From Bacteroidia bacterium (lineage in GTDB: Bacteria; Bacteroidota; Bacteroidia; J057): a stretch of 64,000 nucleotides of DNA. The translations under genes were made by a program, and so were the position numbers. Location of the stretch: contig JAUIKF010000039.1 of assembly GCA_030430575.1 (NCBI GenBank), forward strand, positions 1-64,000, written 5' to 3'. The notes below the pieces were generated by a model. That model did not search any database. It was not told the origin of the DNA and saw only the letters and a list, made by a program, of their open reading frames with translations. Shown piece by piece: positions 28,327 to 37,084 of the stretch; within the stretch, counting starts at the first letter, position 1; each line of letters begins with the position of its first letter.

Positions 28327-28328
28327 AT

Positions 28329-29774
28329 CTATCTCAGTTTCAGCGTTGCAAAGGCCAGAATCGCAAGCGCCACGGATACGATCAGGAATCTCATGACAAT
28401 TTTGGACTCATGGATGCCTTTCTTTTCGTAGTGGTGATGCAATGGGGACATCTTGAATATCCGCCTGCCTTCTCCATATTTCTTCTTCGTATAGCGGAAG
28501 TAAGTCACCTGAATGATCACTGAAAGGGTTTCTGCTAAAAACACCCCACAAATGATCGGAATCAGGAGTTCCTTTTTCACCATCAGTGCCATTACCCCTA
28601 TTGCCCCGCCTAATGCCAAACTTCCCGTGTCTCCCATGAATACCTGAGCGGGAAAGCTATTGTACCAAAGGAACCCAATGCATCCTCCGACAAGTGCGGT
28701 TCCATAGACCACCAATTCTGACGAGAGGGGTATGTAGCTGATGTTCAGATAACTAGAGAAAATCGCATTGCCTGATACATAGGCAAAAATGGCTAAGGTT
28801 GTGCCCGTAATGGCAGAAGTCCCTGCTGCTAGACCGTCAATTCCATCCGTCAAATTGACGGCGTTTGAAAGGGCTGTGATGATGAATATCACCACAAGCA
28901 GGTAGACGATCCTCCCCAAAATGCCTTCTTCAATGAACAGCTCCAGGATTCGGATCTTGGAGTAATCAAATACATACTCTTTGAAAAAGGGGAAGTCTGT
29001 GCGGTACACAAAGCTTTTGTCCCTTGGTCCAAAGATTTCATTGGCAACCTGTGAGCGAATCGCCGGCGCAATGGTCAGCGTGATTTCCTCAGGTTCTTTA
29101 TCATAATCAATCTCATTCTCCTCAAAATGGGGACGGTTGACCAAGTAGGTATGCAAACTGTCATACTTCTCCGCTCCAGGGTAGGTCTGCAATTCAATTC
29201 CATTGATCGCCACGACTTCATCCCCGCTCTTAAACCCTTGATTGATAAGCAGTTGACTGCCCGTAATCCGATTCAAACTAGTGATGTGCTTGCGACTCCC
29301 CATGAAGTCAGGGTGGTACAACATGACCAGTCCTACAATCAAGCCCAGTGAAACTTGGCCTACGATCTTAAATCGCCCTTTGAGCCCTGCTTTATCCTTT
29401 TTGAAAACCTTGATGTAGTCATCAATAAAACCGATGGTTCCCATCCAAATCGTTGCTAGCAGAATGAGCCAGACATAGCCATTTTTCAAATCGCCCCACA
29501 AAAGGGTCGGAATCACGATAGCGGCGATGATGATGACTCCCCCCATAGTTGGTGTTCCTCTTTTATGGGCATGGTCGGGTCCTAAACTGCCTTCCCTTAC
29601 CACCTCACCGATCTGCTTTCTCCTCAATAGGTTGATGATTTTTTTCCCAATGAGCAATGAAATGATCAATGAAAAAATAATGGACATCATCGCCCGAAAA
29701 CTGATGTACTGAAACACCCCAAAACCAGGTATATTGTATTGCGCATCAAGCCAGTCAAGTAGATAGTATAGCAT
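28329..29774 (-). CDS. mraY: phospho-MurNAc-pentapeptide transferase MraY with a PDZ-like insertion
   Basis: 481 residues against about 360 in E. coli. It transfers phospho-MurNAc-pentapeptide to undecaprenyl phosphate to make lipid I. Catalytic motifs are present: [12 protein letters not shown] (about 116-127), [12 protein letters not shown] (about 307-318) and PLHHHYE near the C-terminus. An insertion of about 130 residues (about 155-285) sits between transmembrane segments. Its first part ([18 protein letters not shown], about 178-195, ending EEITLTI near 235) has the carboxylate-loop style of a PDZ domain. Bacteroidota MraY proteins often carry an insertion here, but a PDZ-like one was not expected. 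It starts at ATG and is followed 2 bp later by murD. Confidence 0.95.
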   Translation of the reverse strand: MLYYLLDWLDAQYNIPGFGVFQYISFRAMMSIIFSLIISLLIGKKIINLLRRKQIGEVVREGSLGPDHAHKRGTPTMGGVIIIAAIVIPTLLWGDLKNGYVWLILLATIWMGTIGFIDDYIKVFKKDKAGLKGRFKIVGQVSLGLIVGLVMLYHPDFMGSRKHITSLNRITGSQLLINQGFKSGDEVVAINGIELQTYPGAEKYDSLHTYLVNRPHFEENEIDYDKEPEEITLTIAPAIRSQVANEIFGPRDKSFVYRTDFPFFKEYVFDYSKIRILELFIEEGILGRIVYLLVVIFIITALSNAVNLTDGIDGLAAGTSAITGTTLAIFAYVSGNAIFSSYLNISYIPLSSELVVYGTALVGGCIGFLWYNSFPAQVFMGDTGSLALGGAIGVMALMVKKELLIPIICGVFLAETLSVIIQVTYFRYTKKKYGEGRRIFKMSPLHHHYEKKGIHESKIVMRFLIVSVALAILAFATLKLR

Positions 29775-29885
29775 GAGGAAGGTTTTAAGTTCTAGGTTCT
29801 AGGTTCTAAGGAACAATTGAATACATTATTGATCATCACCTATCTATTAATCAGTTATTTTTCATTAACAATTGACAATTCACCA

Positions 29886-31352
29886 TTAACCATTATTCCC
29901 AAATGCTTCTTGAATCACTACTCGGTCGTCAAAAGGGTATTTTTTTCCTTTGATTTCCTGGTAGGTCTCATGGCCTTTTCCAGCGATCAGAATCACGTCC
30001 TGTGGCTGTGAGAGCCTCGCCGCTGTGCGGATGGCCTGTTTTCGGTCCACAATGGTCAGCACCTTATGTGCCATATCGGGGGAAATCCCCGTTTCCATGT
30101 GTTCCAAAATCGCCTCTGGCGCTTCATCTCGGGGATTGTCTGAGGTGAGGATCGCCTGATCTGACATTTGAGCTGCAATGGCTGCCATGTCAGGGCGTTT
30201 GCCTTTGTCTCGATTTCCCCCACACCCCACAACTGTGATGATGCGCCCTTGCTGAGACTGCTGATTGACCGATTGAATGGTCTTCAATACATTCTTCAGC
30301 GCATCTGGCGTATGGGCGTAATCGACGATGGCCGTAGGGCCATTGGGCATGATCTTGACGGGCTGAAACCGTCCTTCTACCCCACCCAGTTTGGTCATTT
30401 CTAGCAAAACCTCTTCTTTATCTAATCCCAAAGAAACCGCCACAGCATATACTGTCAGCAGGTTGTAGGCATTAAATCCGCCCAAGACTTGGAACCAGGC
30501 TTCGCGCCCGTCAATCTCTAATTGCAGGCCTTCGAAGGTATTTTCCAATAAACGGCCTTTGAAATCTGCCATAGCTTTGATGGCCATGGTTTTGACAGGC
30601 GCAGCGGTATTCTGCGTCATGACTCGACCGTGCTTGTCATCTATGTTGACAAGCGCGAGTGCGTCTTTATCCAGCATGTCAAAGAGCAGCTTCTTGGCTT
30701 TTATGTACTCGGCAAAAGAGCCGTGAAAGTCGATATGATCATGGGTAAGGTTGGTAAAAACGCCTACCCGATATGGGATGCCATATACGCGCTGCAGTGC
30801 TAGGCCATGGCTACTCACTTCCATAAAACAGTATTCACATCCTTCTTCCACCATTTCCGCAAACAGTTGATGTAGCTGTTTGGGGTAAGGCGTGGTAAAA
30901 GAGGAAGGAGACGTTCTCAACCCTATTGCATTCCGCACCGTGGAAACCATCCCCGACATATAGCCCAACTGATTGAACAGCTGGTGAAGCAAGGTGACCG
31001 TGGACGTTTTTCCATTGGTCCCTGTGATGCCAATCACCTTGAGCTTCTCTGCTGGGCGGCCCCAATAATTGGCTGCAATCAGAGAGAGGGCAGCAGAACT
31101 GCTCGCCACTTGAACATAGGTCACAGTCGGTTCCAACTGGTCTGGAAGGGTCTCACACACGATTGCGTGAGCTCCATTGCCTATCGCACTTTCAATGAAC
31201 GTGTGCCCATCTACCCGCATGCCCCGAAGGGCAACATAAAGTTCTCCTTGCTGGACCTGGCGAGAATCAAACTGAAAGTCTGAGACTTCTACCGTTTGTG
31301 GCCCTTTTGTGCTGAGAACTTCGACATTTTGGAGGAGATGTGAGAGTTGCAC
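29886..31352 (-). CDS. murE: UDP-MurNAc-tripeptide synthetase MurE (meso-DAP type)
   Basis: 488 residues. It adds the third stem-peptide residue. GITGTNGKTSTVTLLHQL (about 107-124) is the ATP P-loop. TSDNPRDEAPEAIL (about 401-414) contains DNPR, the motif of meso-diaminopimelate-adding enzymes (lysine enzymes use a different motif), so the cell wall is predicted to contain meso-DAP. VDYAHTPDALKNVL is the C-terminal domain signature. The start is GTG. A 191-bp gap to ftsI is mostly low-complexity repeat. Confidence 0.97.
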   Translation of the reverse strand: MQLSHLLQNVEVLSTKGPQTVEVSDFQFDSRQVQQGELYVALRGMRVDGHTFIESAIGNGAHAIVCETLPDQLEPTVTYVQVASSSAALSLIAANYWGRPAEKLKVIGITGTNGKTSTVTLLHQLFNQLGYMSGMVSTVRNAIGLRTSPSSFTTPYPKQLHQLFAEMVEEGCEYCFMEVSSHGLALQRVYGIPYRVGVFTNLTHDHIDFHGSFAEYIKAKKLLFDMLDKDALALVNIDDKHGRVMTQNTAAPVKTMAIKAMADFKGRLLENTFEGLQLEIDGREAWFQVLGGFNAYNLLTVYAVAVSLGLDKEEVLLEMTKLGGVEGRFQPVKIMPNGPTAIVDYAHTPDALKNVLKTIQSVNQQSQQGRIITVVGCGGNRDKGKRPDMAAIAAQMSDQAILTSDNPRDEAPEAILEHMETGISPDMAHKVLTIVDRKQAIRTAARLSQPQDVILIAGKGHETYQEIKGKKYPFDDRVVIQEAFGNNG

Positions 31353-31366
31353 AGTTTTTTGGGGAA

Positions 31367-31490
31367 TAATTTTGAATGAGTGAATGGTGAATGATCAATT
31401 TTGAATGAGTGAATGATGAATTTTGAATGTTAGCCCTAAGGCTTCGACGTGAGCTCAGCCGAACGTTCATCGAAGCAAAACTCTGTCTAT
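31367..31490. repeat. dispersed low-complexity spacer (gaatgatgaattttgaatg type)
   Basis: Reiterated 'gaatgagtgaatg / attttgaatg' phrases followed by a 'gccctaaggcttcgacgtgag...' tract. Related spacers occur at 4797-4858, 23030-23060, 25620-25692, 33631-33711, 34125-34190, 60180-60258 and 61190-61327. They fill gaps between genes that in other bacteria nearly touch. They carry no ORF and no transposase. Confidence 0.75.
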
Positions 31491-31543
31491 CAGTCATTTA
31501 CACATTTAAATTATTCCGTTTATTTTTATTACATTTTCAACTA

Positions 31544-33622
31544 TCAACCCAAATACAGGGTGATTTTTGTATTTTTTCCGACCCGATATCCGGGCAATAA
31601 TGATTGTCGTTTCACTTTTCCATGTCCACTGAGGTGCACGATTACGCCCATTTTTTCCAACATATTCAGCGCATCTCTTGCTGACATCCCTTTCATGTTC
31701 GGAATGCGCGTTCCTGAAAGACCCAGTGGTTTATAATCCACCTGATGGCCATTATCTTTTGTTCCAATCCACTCATCCTCAGGTGTTAAACTCGTTTCGA
31801 TTCCTAATCCTGCGTAAACCTTCTCTGCATTCTCTGCATAAATGATCCGAGGCGCAGGGCGCTTCACCAGCTTCTCATTGGGCTTGAGTGGGGGCTGGCC
31901 TAGCTGCCAGTCAAATTTGTAAATGCCTTCGGCGATTTCTCTGAATATGGGCGCAGCCACTTGGTTGCCGTAGTATTTGCCTGCGGATGGCTCATCGATC
32001 ATCACATAGAGCGTGTAGCGAGGATTTTCTACGGGAAAAAATCCGCCAAACGAGGCTACGTACTTCTTCACGTATTCACCTCCTTGCGTCTTTCTTGCTG
32101 TACCTGTTTTTCCTGCAATCCGAAAAGGCAATCCTTTAATATTCCTTGCTGTACCATATTCGATGACTTGCAACATCATTTCTTTCAATTTCCTGACCGT
32201 CTCAGGACTACAAGCACGTTCCTTGGCAGCTACAGGTCCGTAGGATTGTATCACTTGTGCATTGTTGCGAACCTCCTTGACAAGCCAAGGTTCCATGCGG
32301 ATACCGTTATTGGCGATGACATTATAGGCTGTCGCCATCTGGAGTGGTGTCACTGTAAGGGAATAGCCAATAGACATAGAAGGCAAACTCGCTACTGTCC
32401 AAGATTCATCACCAGGTCGGTGAATGACGGGTGTTGGTTCCCCTTTAAGCTGTGTATTGGCAGGAAAAGGGAGGCCTAGACGCTCCAAATGGGCGATATA
32501 GCGCATGGGATCATCGGCATAAGCCTCGCTGATCACTTTGGAGAACCCGACATTACTCGATTTAGCGAATGCTTGTTCCCAAGTGAGTTTCCCATATACA
32601 GCACCATCCGTAATTTCCTTGTCATCAAATAAAATCTTTCCATCGCCCGTATCCAGGGTATCACAAACATCCATTACACTATCTTCGAGTGATGCCATAG
32701 CTGAAAACAGCTTAAAAGTAGAGCCTGGCTCATGGGGATGGGCAACGCCATAATTAAGGCTCTCTGGATAATTGGCCAATGCCTTAATTTTCCCTGTTTC
32801 TACTTCTAATAAGATCGCTGCGCCAAAACGAGCTTCATGCTTTACCACGCCTTTTTTAAGCGCTTTTTCCAAAATATCTTGCAGATCTACATCCAGCGTC
32901 GTCGTCACATCAAATCCATCATCCGACTCAGCCTCCCCATACTGGTCTAGGGGCATATAAGAACCACCCCGAATCTTCTGGGCGAGGATATAACCGTCAC
33001 GTCCGCGCAGCTCATGATTATAAGAAGCTTCTATACCTCGGATACCGAGGGTATCGTTGACCATACGGCCCAGCGTGATGCGCGCAAGATCCCCATAAGG
33101 ATAGTGGCGCGTATTGTGGATTTTCTCTGTCACAAATCCGCCTTTGTAGCGGCCTAGGTTCAAAATGGGCCACGTTTTCACTTCTTGTAATTCATTGTAA
33201 GACAATAGGTTACGTGTCAGGTAAAGGTGTCTATCGCCTGTGATGAATGCCTTCTTGATTTTGTGATAATACTTCAGGGTATCTCGTTCTTCTTCCTCAT
33301 CAAATTTCTCCGTCATCAGACAGGCCAAAGTAAACACTGAATCGCTGTAGAATGGATAGGTCGTCGTGTCGAGAATCGTAGGGTCAAGGGCAATTCGGTA
33401 AAAAGGAATACTCGTCGCCATGATGGCGCCTTTCTCAGAAATGATATTGCCGCGATCTGCTACCACTCGTTTAAAAAAGACCTTTTCGTCCAATTCTTTC
33501 TGCACCCAATAATCATGATTGAGTTGTACTCCAGCCACGCGTAGGAGGACCAGCAGTCCAAACCCCACAAATACTGCGAAGAGGACATAAATACGGGTCA
33601 ATATGGTGTTAGAAACTTTCAA
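31544..33622 (-). CDS. ftsI: penicillin-binding protein FtsI/PBP3 with PASTA domain
   Basis: 692 residues, the septal peptidoglycan transpeptidase. It has one N-terminal membrane helix (about 9-29) and a PBP dimerisation domain. The transpeptidase has active-site EPGSTFKLF (SxxK near 300), the SSN motif in KSSNVGF and KTGTA (near 507). A C-terminal PASTA domain (about 630-692; GTRIPNMKGMSARDALNMLEKMG) is usual in Bacteroidota versions. The start appears to be TTG at 33622 (MKVSNTILTRIYVLF). It lies between ftsL and murE, as expected. Confidence 0.95.
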   Translation of the reverse strand: MKVSNTILTRIYVLFAVFVGFGLLVLLRVAGVQLNHDYWVQKELDEKVFFKRVVADRGNIISEKGAIMATSIPFYRIALDPTILDTTTYPFYSDSVFTLACLMTEKFDEEEERDTLKYYHKIKKAFITGDRHLYLTRNLLSYNELQEVKTWPILNLGRYKGGFVTEKIHNTRHYPYGDLARITLGRMVNDTLGIRGIEASYNHELRGRDGYILAQKIRGGSYMPLDQYGEAESDDGFDVTTTLDVDLQDILEKALKKGVVKHEARFGAAILLEVETGKIKALANYPESLNYGVAHPHEPGSTFKLFSAMASLEDSVMDVCDTLDTGDGKILFDDKEITDGAVYGKLTWEQAFAKSSNVGFSKVISEAYADDPMRYIAHLERLGLPFPANTQLKGEPTPVIHRPGDESWTVASLPSMSIGYSLTVTPLQMATAYNVIANNGIRMEPWLVKEVRNNAQVIQSYGPVAAKERACSPETVRKLKEMMLQVIEYGTARNIKGLPFRIAGKTGTARKTQGGEYVKKYVASFGGFFPVENPRYTLYVMIDEPSAGKYYGNQVAAPIFREIAEGIYKFDWQLGQPPLKPNEKLVKRPAPRIIYAENAEKVYAGLGIETSLTPEDEWIGTKDNGHQVDYKPLGLSGTRIPNMKGMSARDALNMLEKMGVIVHLSGHGKVKRQSLLPGYRVGKNTKITLYLG

Positions 33623-33630
33623 GGGTGTGG

Positions 33631-33711
33631 ATCAATTTTGAATGATGAATTTTGAATGAGTGAATGCTTGCCCTGAGTCTATCGAAGGGTTGAATTTTGA
33701 ATGATGAATGA
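33631..33711. repeat. dispersed spacer with CCTGAGTCTATCGAAGGG motif
   Basis: Between ftsL and ftsI. 'gaatgatgaattttgaatgag' phrases flank a GCCCTGAGTCTATCGAAGGG motif. The same motif, in either orientation and with small changes, occurs near 4810-4835 (CCCTTCGATAGACTCAGGGC), 60205-60225 and 61229-61249. Confidence 0.75.
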
Positions 33712-33765
33712 GGGTTAGTTTTGTATTTTTCACTCATTCCTTTTCACTTTTTTGTTCCTTGTTAA

Positions 33766-34116
33766 TTATTTTTCCTTATTCTGAATTCCCTCTGCTACTA
33801 GCTTAAATGGCGGTTTTCTCAGCCCTTCCAGTCCCAGGGTGTCGGTCATTTCGACCATTTCTGCGTAACGAATGCCAGCTTCTAGCTCGGCTTTTTTCAT
33901 ATAATAATCGTCTTTTAACTTTTTGACTTCTTTTTTGAGTTGGGCGCGCTCTTGCACTTGTCGTTCGGCGTAGTGCGCATTCCATATATAGGCTAACCCT
34001 ATCACTGCTAGGAACACCACAAACCGCAGGTAGCCGTCTACCTTTTTGGCAGAAAGGCCCTTGCCTACTTCTTTAGGGCTAGGCTTGCTGGATGATGTTC
34101 TAGGTCGGTTGGCCAT
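33766..34116 (-). CDS. ftsL: FtsL-like divisome protein
   Basis: 116 residues: a basic cytoplasmic N-terminus (RPRTSSSKPSPKEVGKG), a single membrane helix (about 32-48) and a coiled-coil segment (QVQERAQLKKEVKKLKDDYYMKKAELEAG), then TDTLGLEGLRKPPF. This is the FtsL/FtsB bitopic layout, and the position between rsmH and ftsI is where ftsL lies in Bacteroidota. The call rests on topology and position, since ftsL sequences are poorly conserved. It starts at ATG. Confidence 0.85.
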   Translation of the reverse strand: MANRPRTSSSKPSPKEVGKGLSAKKVDGYLRFVVFLAVIGLAYIWNAHYAERQVQERAQLKKEVKKLKDDYYMKKAELEAGIRYAEMVEMTDTLGLEGLRKPPFKLVAEGIQNKEK

Positions 34117-34255
34117 GGGTCAATGATTGAATGATAGAATGAGTGAATGGAAGAAAATGAGTAGATGAATAGATGATAAAATGATTAAATGGTTTTGTTT
34201 TTCTTTGGTCTATTATTTATTCTTTTCTTCATTTTCCATTTTTAATTCTTCATTC

Positions 34256-35167
34256 TCAATTATTAATTTTCTTCTCTGCTGCTCTTAATCGGGCGCTACG
34301 CGCTCTTGAGTTGTTAATCACCTCGTTATCAGGGGCTTGTATTGCTTTTCGGGTGATAATATTCCAAGGTGTCAGTGGATTTCCATAAAAGTCTTTCTCC
34401 ACTACGCCTCCCAAATTTCCGCTCCGCATGTATCGCTTTACCAGTCTGTCTTCCAAGGAGTGATAAGCGATCACCACCAATCGTCCGCCTGGCCGAATCA
34501 AGTCGCCACTCGCCGCCAATAGTTTCATCAGCGATTCCATCTCTCCATTCACTTCGATCCGCAAGGCTTGAAATACCTGTGCCAGGTATTTGGACTTGCG
34601 CTTGGGATCGATGCACGGCTCGATCACAGATTCCAGTTGCCGTGTGGTCGTGATCGCAGCCGAAGGGCGATAGTTGGCAATCAGTCGCACAAGCTTCTTG
34701 GCGTTATTGAGTTCGCCATAGTTGCGAAAGATTTCAAACAGGCGCTCTTCCGTTTCCTCGTTGAGGATATCTGCTGCGGTGCGTCCGTGCCGTCTATCCA
34801 TCCGCATATCGAGTGGTCCATCAAATCGAAAGCTGAACCCCCGATTTGGCGTATCAAACTGATGGGATGAAACGCCCAAATCCGCCAAAATGCCATCTAC
34901 ATGGGGAAATCCTCTTGCTTCCAATGCCAGTTCGATGTCCTTGAAGTCTTCCGGGACAAAGATGAGCCTGTCATCATCTATCAAATTCCCTACAGCATCT
35001 GCATCTCTATCAAAGGCGATCACTTTTCCGGTGTCTAATTGGGAGAGAATGGCCTTTGTATGGCCTCCCCCACCAAATGTGACATCCACATAGACCCCAT
35101 CCGGCTTGATCTTCAACAGATCTATGCTTTCGTGTAGGAGCACAGGTATGTGATAAGCCGGTTCGAT
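34256..35167 (-). CDS. rsmH: 16S rRNA (cytosine-1402-N4) methyltransferase RsmH (MraW)
   Basis: About 300 residues. It methylates C1402 of 16S rRNA using S-adenosylmethionine. The SAM-binding motif DVTFGGGGHTKAIL, the DRDADAV segment, LADLGVSSHQFD and the C-terminal PVLL-type features are clear. The start is problematic. The conserved N-terminal YHIPVLLHES runs upstream of the GTG at 35143, yet no ATG, GTG or TTG exists between that GTG and the in-frame stop at 35204-35206. I place the start tentatively at the ATC at 35165-35167 (x-E-P-A-Y-H-I-P-V), as if an ATG had mutated. The alternative is the GTG at 35143 with loss of conserved residues. Confidence 0.9.
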   Translation of the reverse strand: MEPAYHIPVLLHESIDLLKIKPDGVYVDVTFGGGGHTKAILSQLDTGKVIAFDRDADAVGNLIDDDRLIFVPEDFKDIELALEARGFPHVDGILADLGVSSHQFDTPNRGFSFRFDGPLDMRMDRRHGRTAADILNEETEERLFEIFRNYGELNNAKKLVRLIANYRPSAAITTTRQLESVIEPCIDPKRKSKYLAQVFQALRIEVNGEMESLMKLLAASGDLIRPGGRLVVIAYHSLEDRLVKRYMRSGNLGGVVEKDFYGNPLTPWNIITRKAIQAPDNEVINNSRARSARLRAAEKKINN

Positions 35168-35296
35168 AGAATTTGAATGTTTGGAGTGGGGAAAACTGGG
35201 TGATCAGCCAGGAGGTGTCTTTGATGATTTTTGATTATTAATTGATTGATTACTGATTCAGGAAAAATAATCAACTAGTTATCAATCATTTAATAG

Positions 35297-35782
35297 CTAC
35301 TCATCAGTTGATGGTGGAGGAGGTGTCGCAGGTTCTGGTTCTTCGCTCATGACCTCTTCGGCGAGCAAGGCGATGTCTTCATCATCCTCATCTAGCCACT
35401 GGTCGTAGGCGTCTTTGTCCCAAATCTCAATCTTGTCTTTCTGAGCCACAAGCACAATCTCCTTGCTCAGAGCTGCATATTCCATCAGTCGCTTAGGGAT
35501 AAGGACGCGCGCACTACCATCAAGCTCTATGGGCGTGGCACCATTGGTGAATCTCCTGGCAAAGCGGCGATTCTTTTCAATGAACTGGTTTTTAGAGAAA
35601 ATCTTCTCTAACTGTGCTTCCCAAACTTGTTCGGGATGAAGCACCAAGCATTTCTCTATGCCCCTGTTCATGACAAAATCTTTTTGCATCTCCTCAGGCA
35701 ATTGCTTACGCAAACTGGCAGGCAACAAAAAGCGGCCTTTTGCATCCAATTTACAGTAATGTTCACCGATTAATGCTTTCAA
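35297..35782 (-). CDS. mraZ: transcriptional regulator MraZ
   Basis: 161 residues, slightly longer than the usual 140-150. It has two SpoVT/AbrB-like halves: LIGEHYCKLDAKGRFLLPASLR (residues 4-25) and ATPIELDGSARVLIPKRLMEYA (about 83-104). The acidic, proline-rich tail is extra. MraZ is a ring-shaped DNA-binding repressor of the dcw cluster that binds repeated TGGG elements. Three such repeats lie upstream of this gene. The start is TTG at 35782. Confidence 0.95.
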   Translation of the reverse strand: MKALIGEHYCKLDAKGRFLLPASLRKQLPEEMQKDFVMNRGIEKCLVLHPEQVWEAQLEKIFSKNQFIEKNRRFARRFTNGATPIELDGSARVLIPKRLMEYAALSKEIVLVAQKDKIEIWDKDAYDQWLDEDDEDIALLAEEVMSEEPEPATPPPPSTDE

Positions 35783-35809
35783 AACAGGAGATAGTTATAC
35801 ACTTCTAAA

Positions 35810-35817
35810 CAAATGTA
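35810..35817 (-). promoter_or_regulatory. putative mraZ -7 promoter element
   Basis: TACATTTG on the minus strand matches the Bacteroidota -7 consensus TAnnTTTG, 28 bp ahead of the mraZ start codon. No obvious -33 TTG at standard spacing is seen; the MraZ boxes occupy that region, consistent with autoregulation. Confidence 0.55.
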
Positions 35818-35826
35818 GAAAATATT

Positions 35827-35852
35827 TCCCACATTTTACCACTTTCTCCCAC
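35827..35852 (-). promoter_or_regulatory. MraZ operator (three GTGGGA-like direct repeats)
   Basis: On the minus strand GTGGGA, GTGGTA and GTGGGA occur at exactly 10-bp spacing (35847-35852, 35837-35842, 35827-35832). This is the arrangement of MraZ binding boxes known ahead of mraZ in other bacteria. They sit directly upstream of the -7 element, so binding would block RNA polymerase. Confidence 0.85.
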
Positions 35853-36244
35853 AAAATTTAATCAATTTTATGCTTCATTATCAACGCTTTAGCAAGTTAT
35901 AGTAAAAGTTTAGCATTAACAAGGCTGAAAGCTATTTTTTTTAGTATTATCAAGTAAAATGATAATATTATGAGCTAACAGATCTCACTTTTTGGTGGGA
36001 ATCGTGGTGAGAAGTGGGAAAAAAATTGATGAATTTGGTGTTTTGGAGGGAGGAAAAAGAATTTTGCCCCTTAATTCCCTACCAATCAGGTGATTAGGAT
36101 TTCCCCCTCTTTAGGCAAAAAATTGCATAAATAGCCCTTACAATGGCTTTATTCCACTGTTTATTGAACCTATTCCAAAAATATTAGAGAAAACTTACCT
36201 AAAGTATTACCTTAACACTGGCATGTTATAAGGCTAACTATCAA
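35853..36244. other. intergenic region with a second MraZ-box-like cluster
   Basis: No gene. On the plus strand GTGGGA (35995-36000), GTGGTG (36004-36009) and GTGGGA (36014-36019) form a second cluster of MraZ-like boxes in the opposite orientation, with 9- and 10-bp spacing. The gene beyond this gap (36245-36943) points towards mraZ, so the cluster does not obviously serve another divergent gene. Confidence 0.5.
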
Positions 36245-36943
36245 CTACTTATCTTGACAATTATTTGGCTCTTGGTGTGCCATCTGTAGCCACCAGGTGG
36301 AAAATAGCTTGGTAAGAAAGTCCCCAAGAGAAGAATCCTTTGCATACAGGTTAATGATATGGGGAGGGCGAGTCGATTCTTTTGCATCAAAGCAGGTGAC
36401 AGTACGCAGTGGGTGATCGTTGACCTCCAAATTGTGCCAACGCATGCTGAGCTGGGCATGCTTGACGCGGATGCGCTGGGTGAAGATTCGGTTGCTCCGA
36501 ATATAGGCGTATTCGCCACTACGGGTCAGGAGGGTCAGTTCATCGATGATCAAGATCATATCCGTTCCCTCAAAGCGGTTACTGAGGGGCCTTACGATGC
36601 CATTATCCGGATTGTATTGCTGAATAAACTCTCTTGCACGTGCAGGGTCTGCATTCAAAAAATAGACGGAGTCCAGTCCTGTGACCTCTTTGAGCTGCTC
36701 ACCGAGTCGCTCCCCTAGCCTAACCAGAAACTCCGTTTTGGCATTTACTCCCCATGAACGATCTTCCTCCACAGTCAAGAACTGGTTGACGTCCATGTGG
36801 TAGTCTTCGTTGAAGTTCACTTGCTTGGCACTGATGTAGATGCCAAGGGTCTTGCCTGTGAGTTCTGGGAGTTGTGCTATCAAGGGAGAATTCACCAGGA
36901 GGAACATTCCCATTAACATGGAGAGACGAAAATTGAGGACCAT
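36245..36943 (-). CDS. secreted protein of unknown function
   Basis: 232 residues, ATG start, signal peptide ending LIA-QL. The mature domain has alternating beta and alpha elements (GKTLGIYISAKQVNFNEDYHMDV, TDMILIIDELTLLTRSGEYAYIRSNRIFTQRIRVKHAQL) and no recognised catalytic motif. It is not part of the dcw cluster; it lies upstream of it with a 461-bp gap. The product is probably periplasmic. Confidence 0.7.
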   Translation of the reverse strand: MVLNFRLSMLMGMFLLVNSPLIAQLPELTGKTLGIYISAKQVNFNEDYHMDVNQFLTVEEDRSWGVNAKTEFLVRLGERLGEQLKEVTGLDSVYFLNADPARAREFIQQYNPDNGIVRPLSNRFEGTDMILIIDELTLLTRSGEYAYIRSNRIFTQRIRVKHAQLSMRWHNLEVNDHPLRTVTCFDAKESTRPPHIINLYAKDSSLGDFLTKLFSTWWLQMAHQEPNNCQDK

Positions 36944-36968
36944 TCAGGAGAAGGTTTTGGGTTTCAGA

Positions 36969-37014
36969 GACCTCGGAGGTTTTTAGCGATTCTGTTGATT
37001 AAACCTCCGAGGTC
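36969..37014. repeat. GACCTCGGAGGTTT palindromic repeat, copy 1
   Basis: 14-bp perfect arms, GACCTCGGAGGTTT (36969-36982) and AAACCTCCGAGGTC (37001-37014), with an 18-nt loop and five Ts after it on the plus strand. The same arms recur at 37984-38014 with a 3-nt loop, so this is a dispersed element. It could end plus-strand transcripts, but no plus-strand gene is upstream. Confidence 0.75.
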
Positions 37015-37084
37015 TTTTTACAGATTTGGAGATAAACGCTTTGCTTTGCCTGACGAAGATAGGGGAAATTTTGCTGCATAGGAA

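Noticed and set aside
19314-35782. Missing murF, ddl and ftsB as evidence of a broken cluster
   Set aside because: These genes are commonly elsewhere in Bacteroidota, so their absence here is not unusual.
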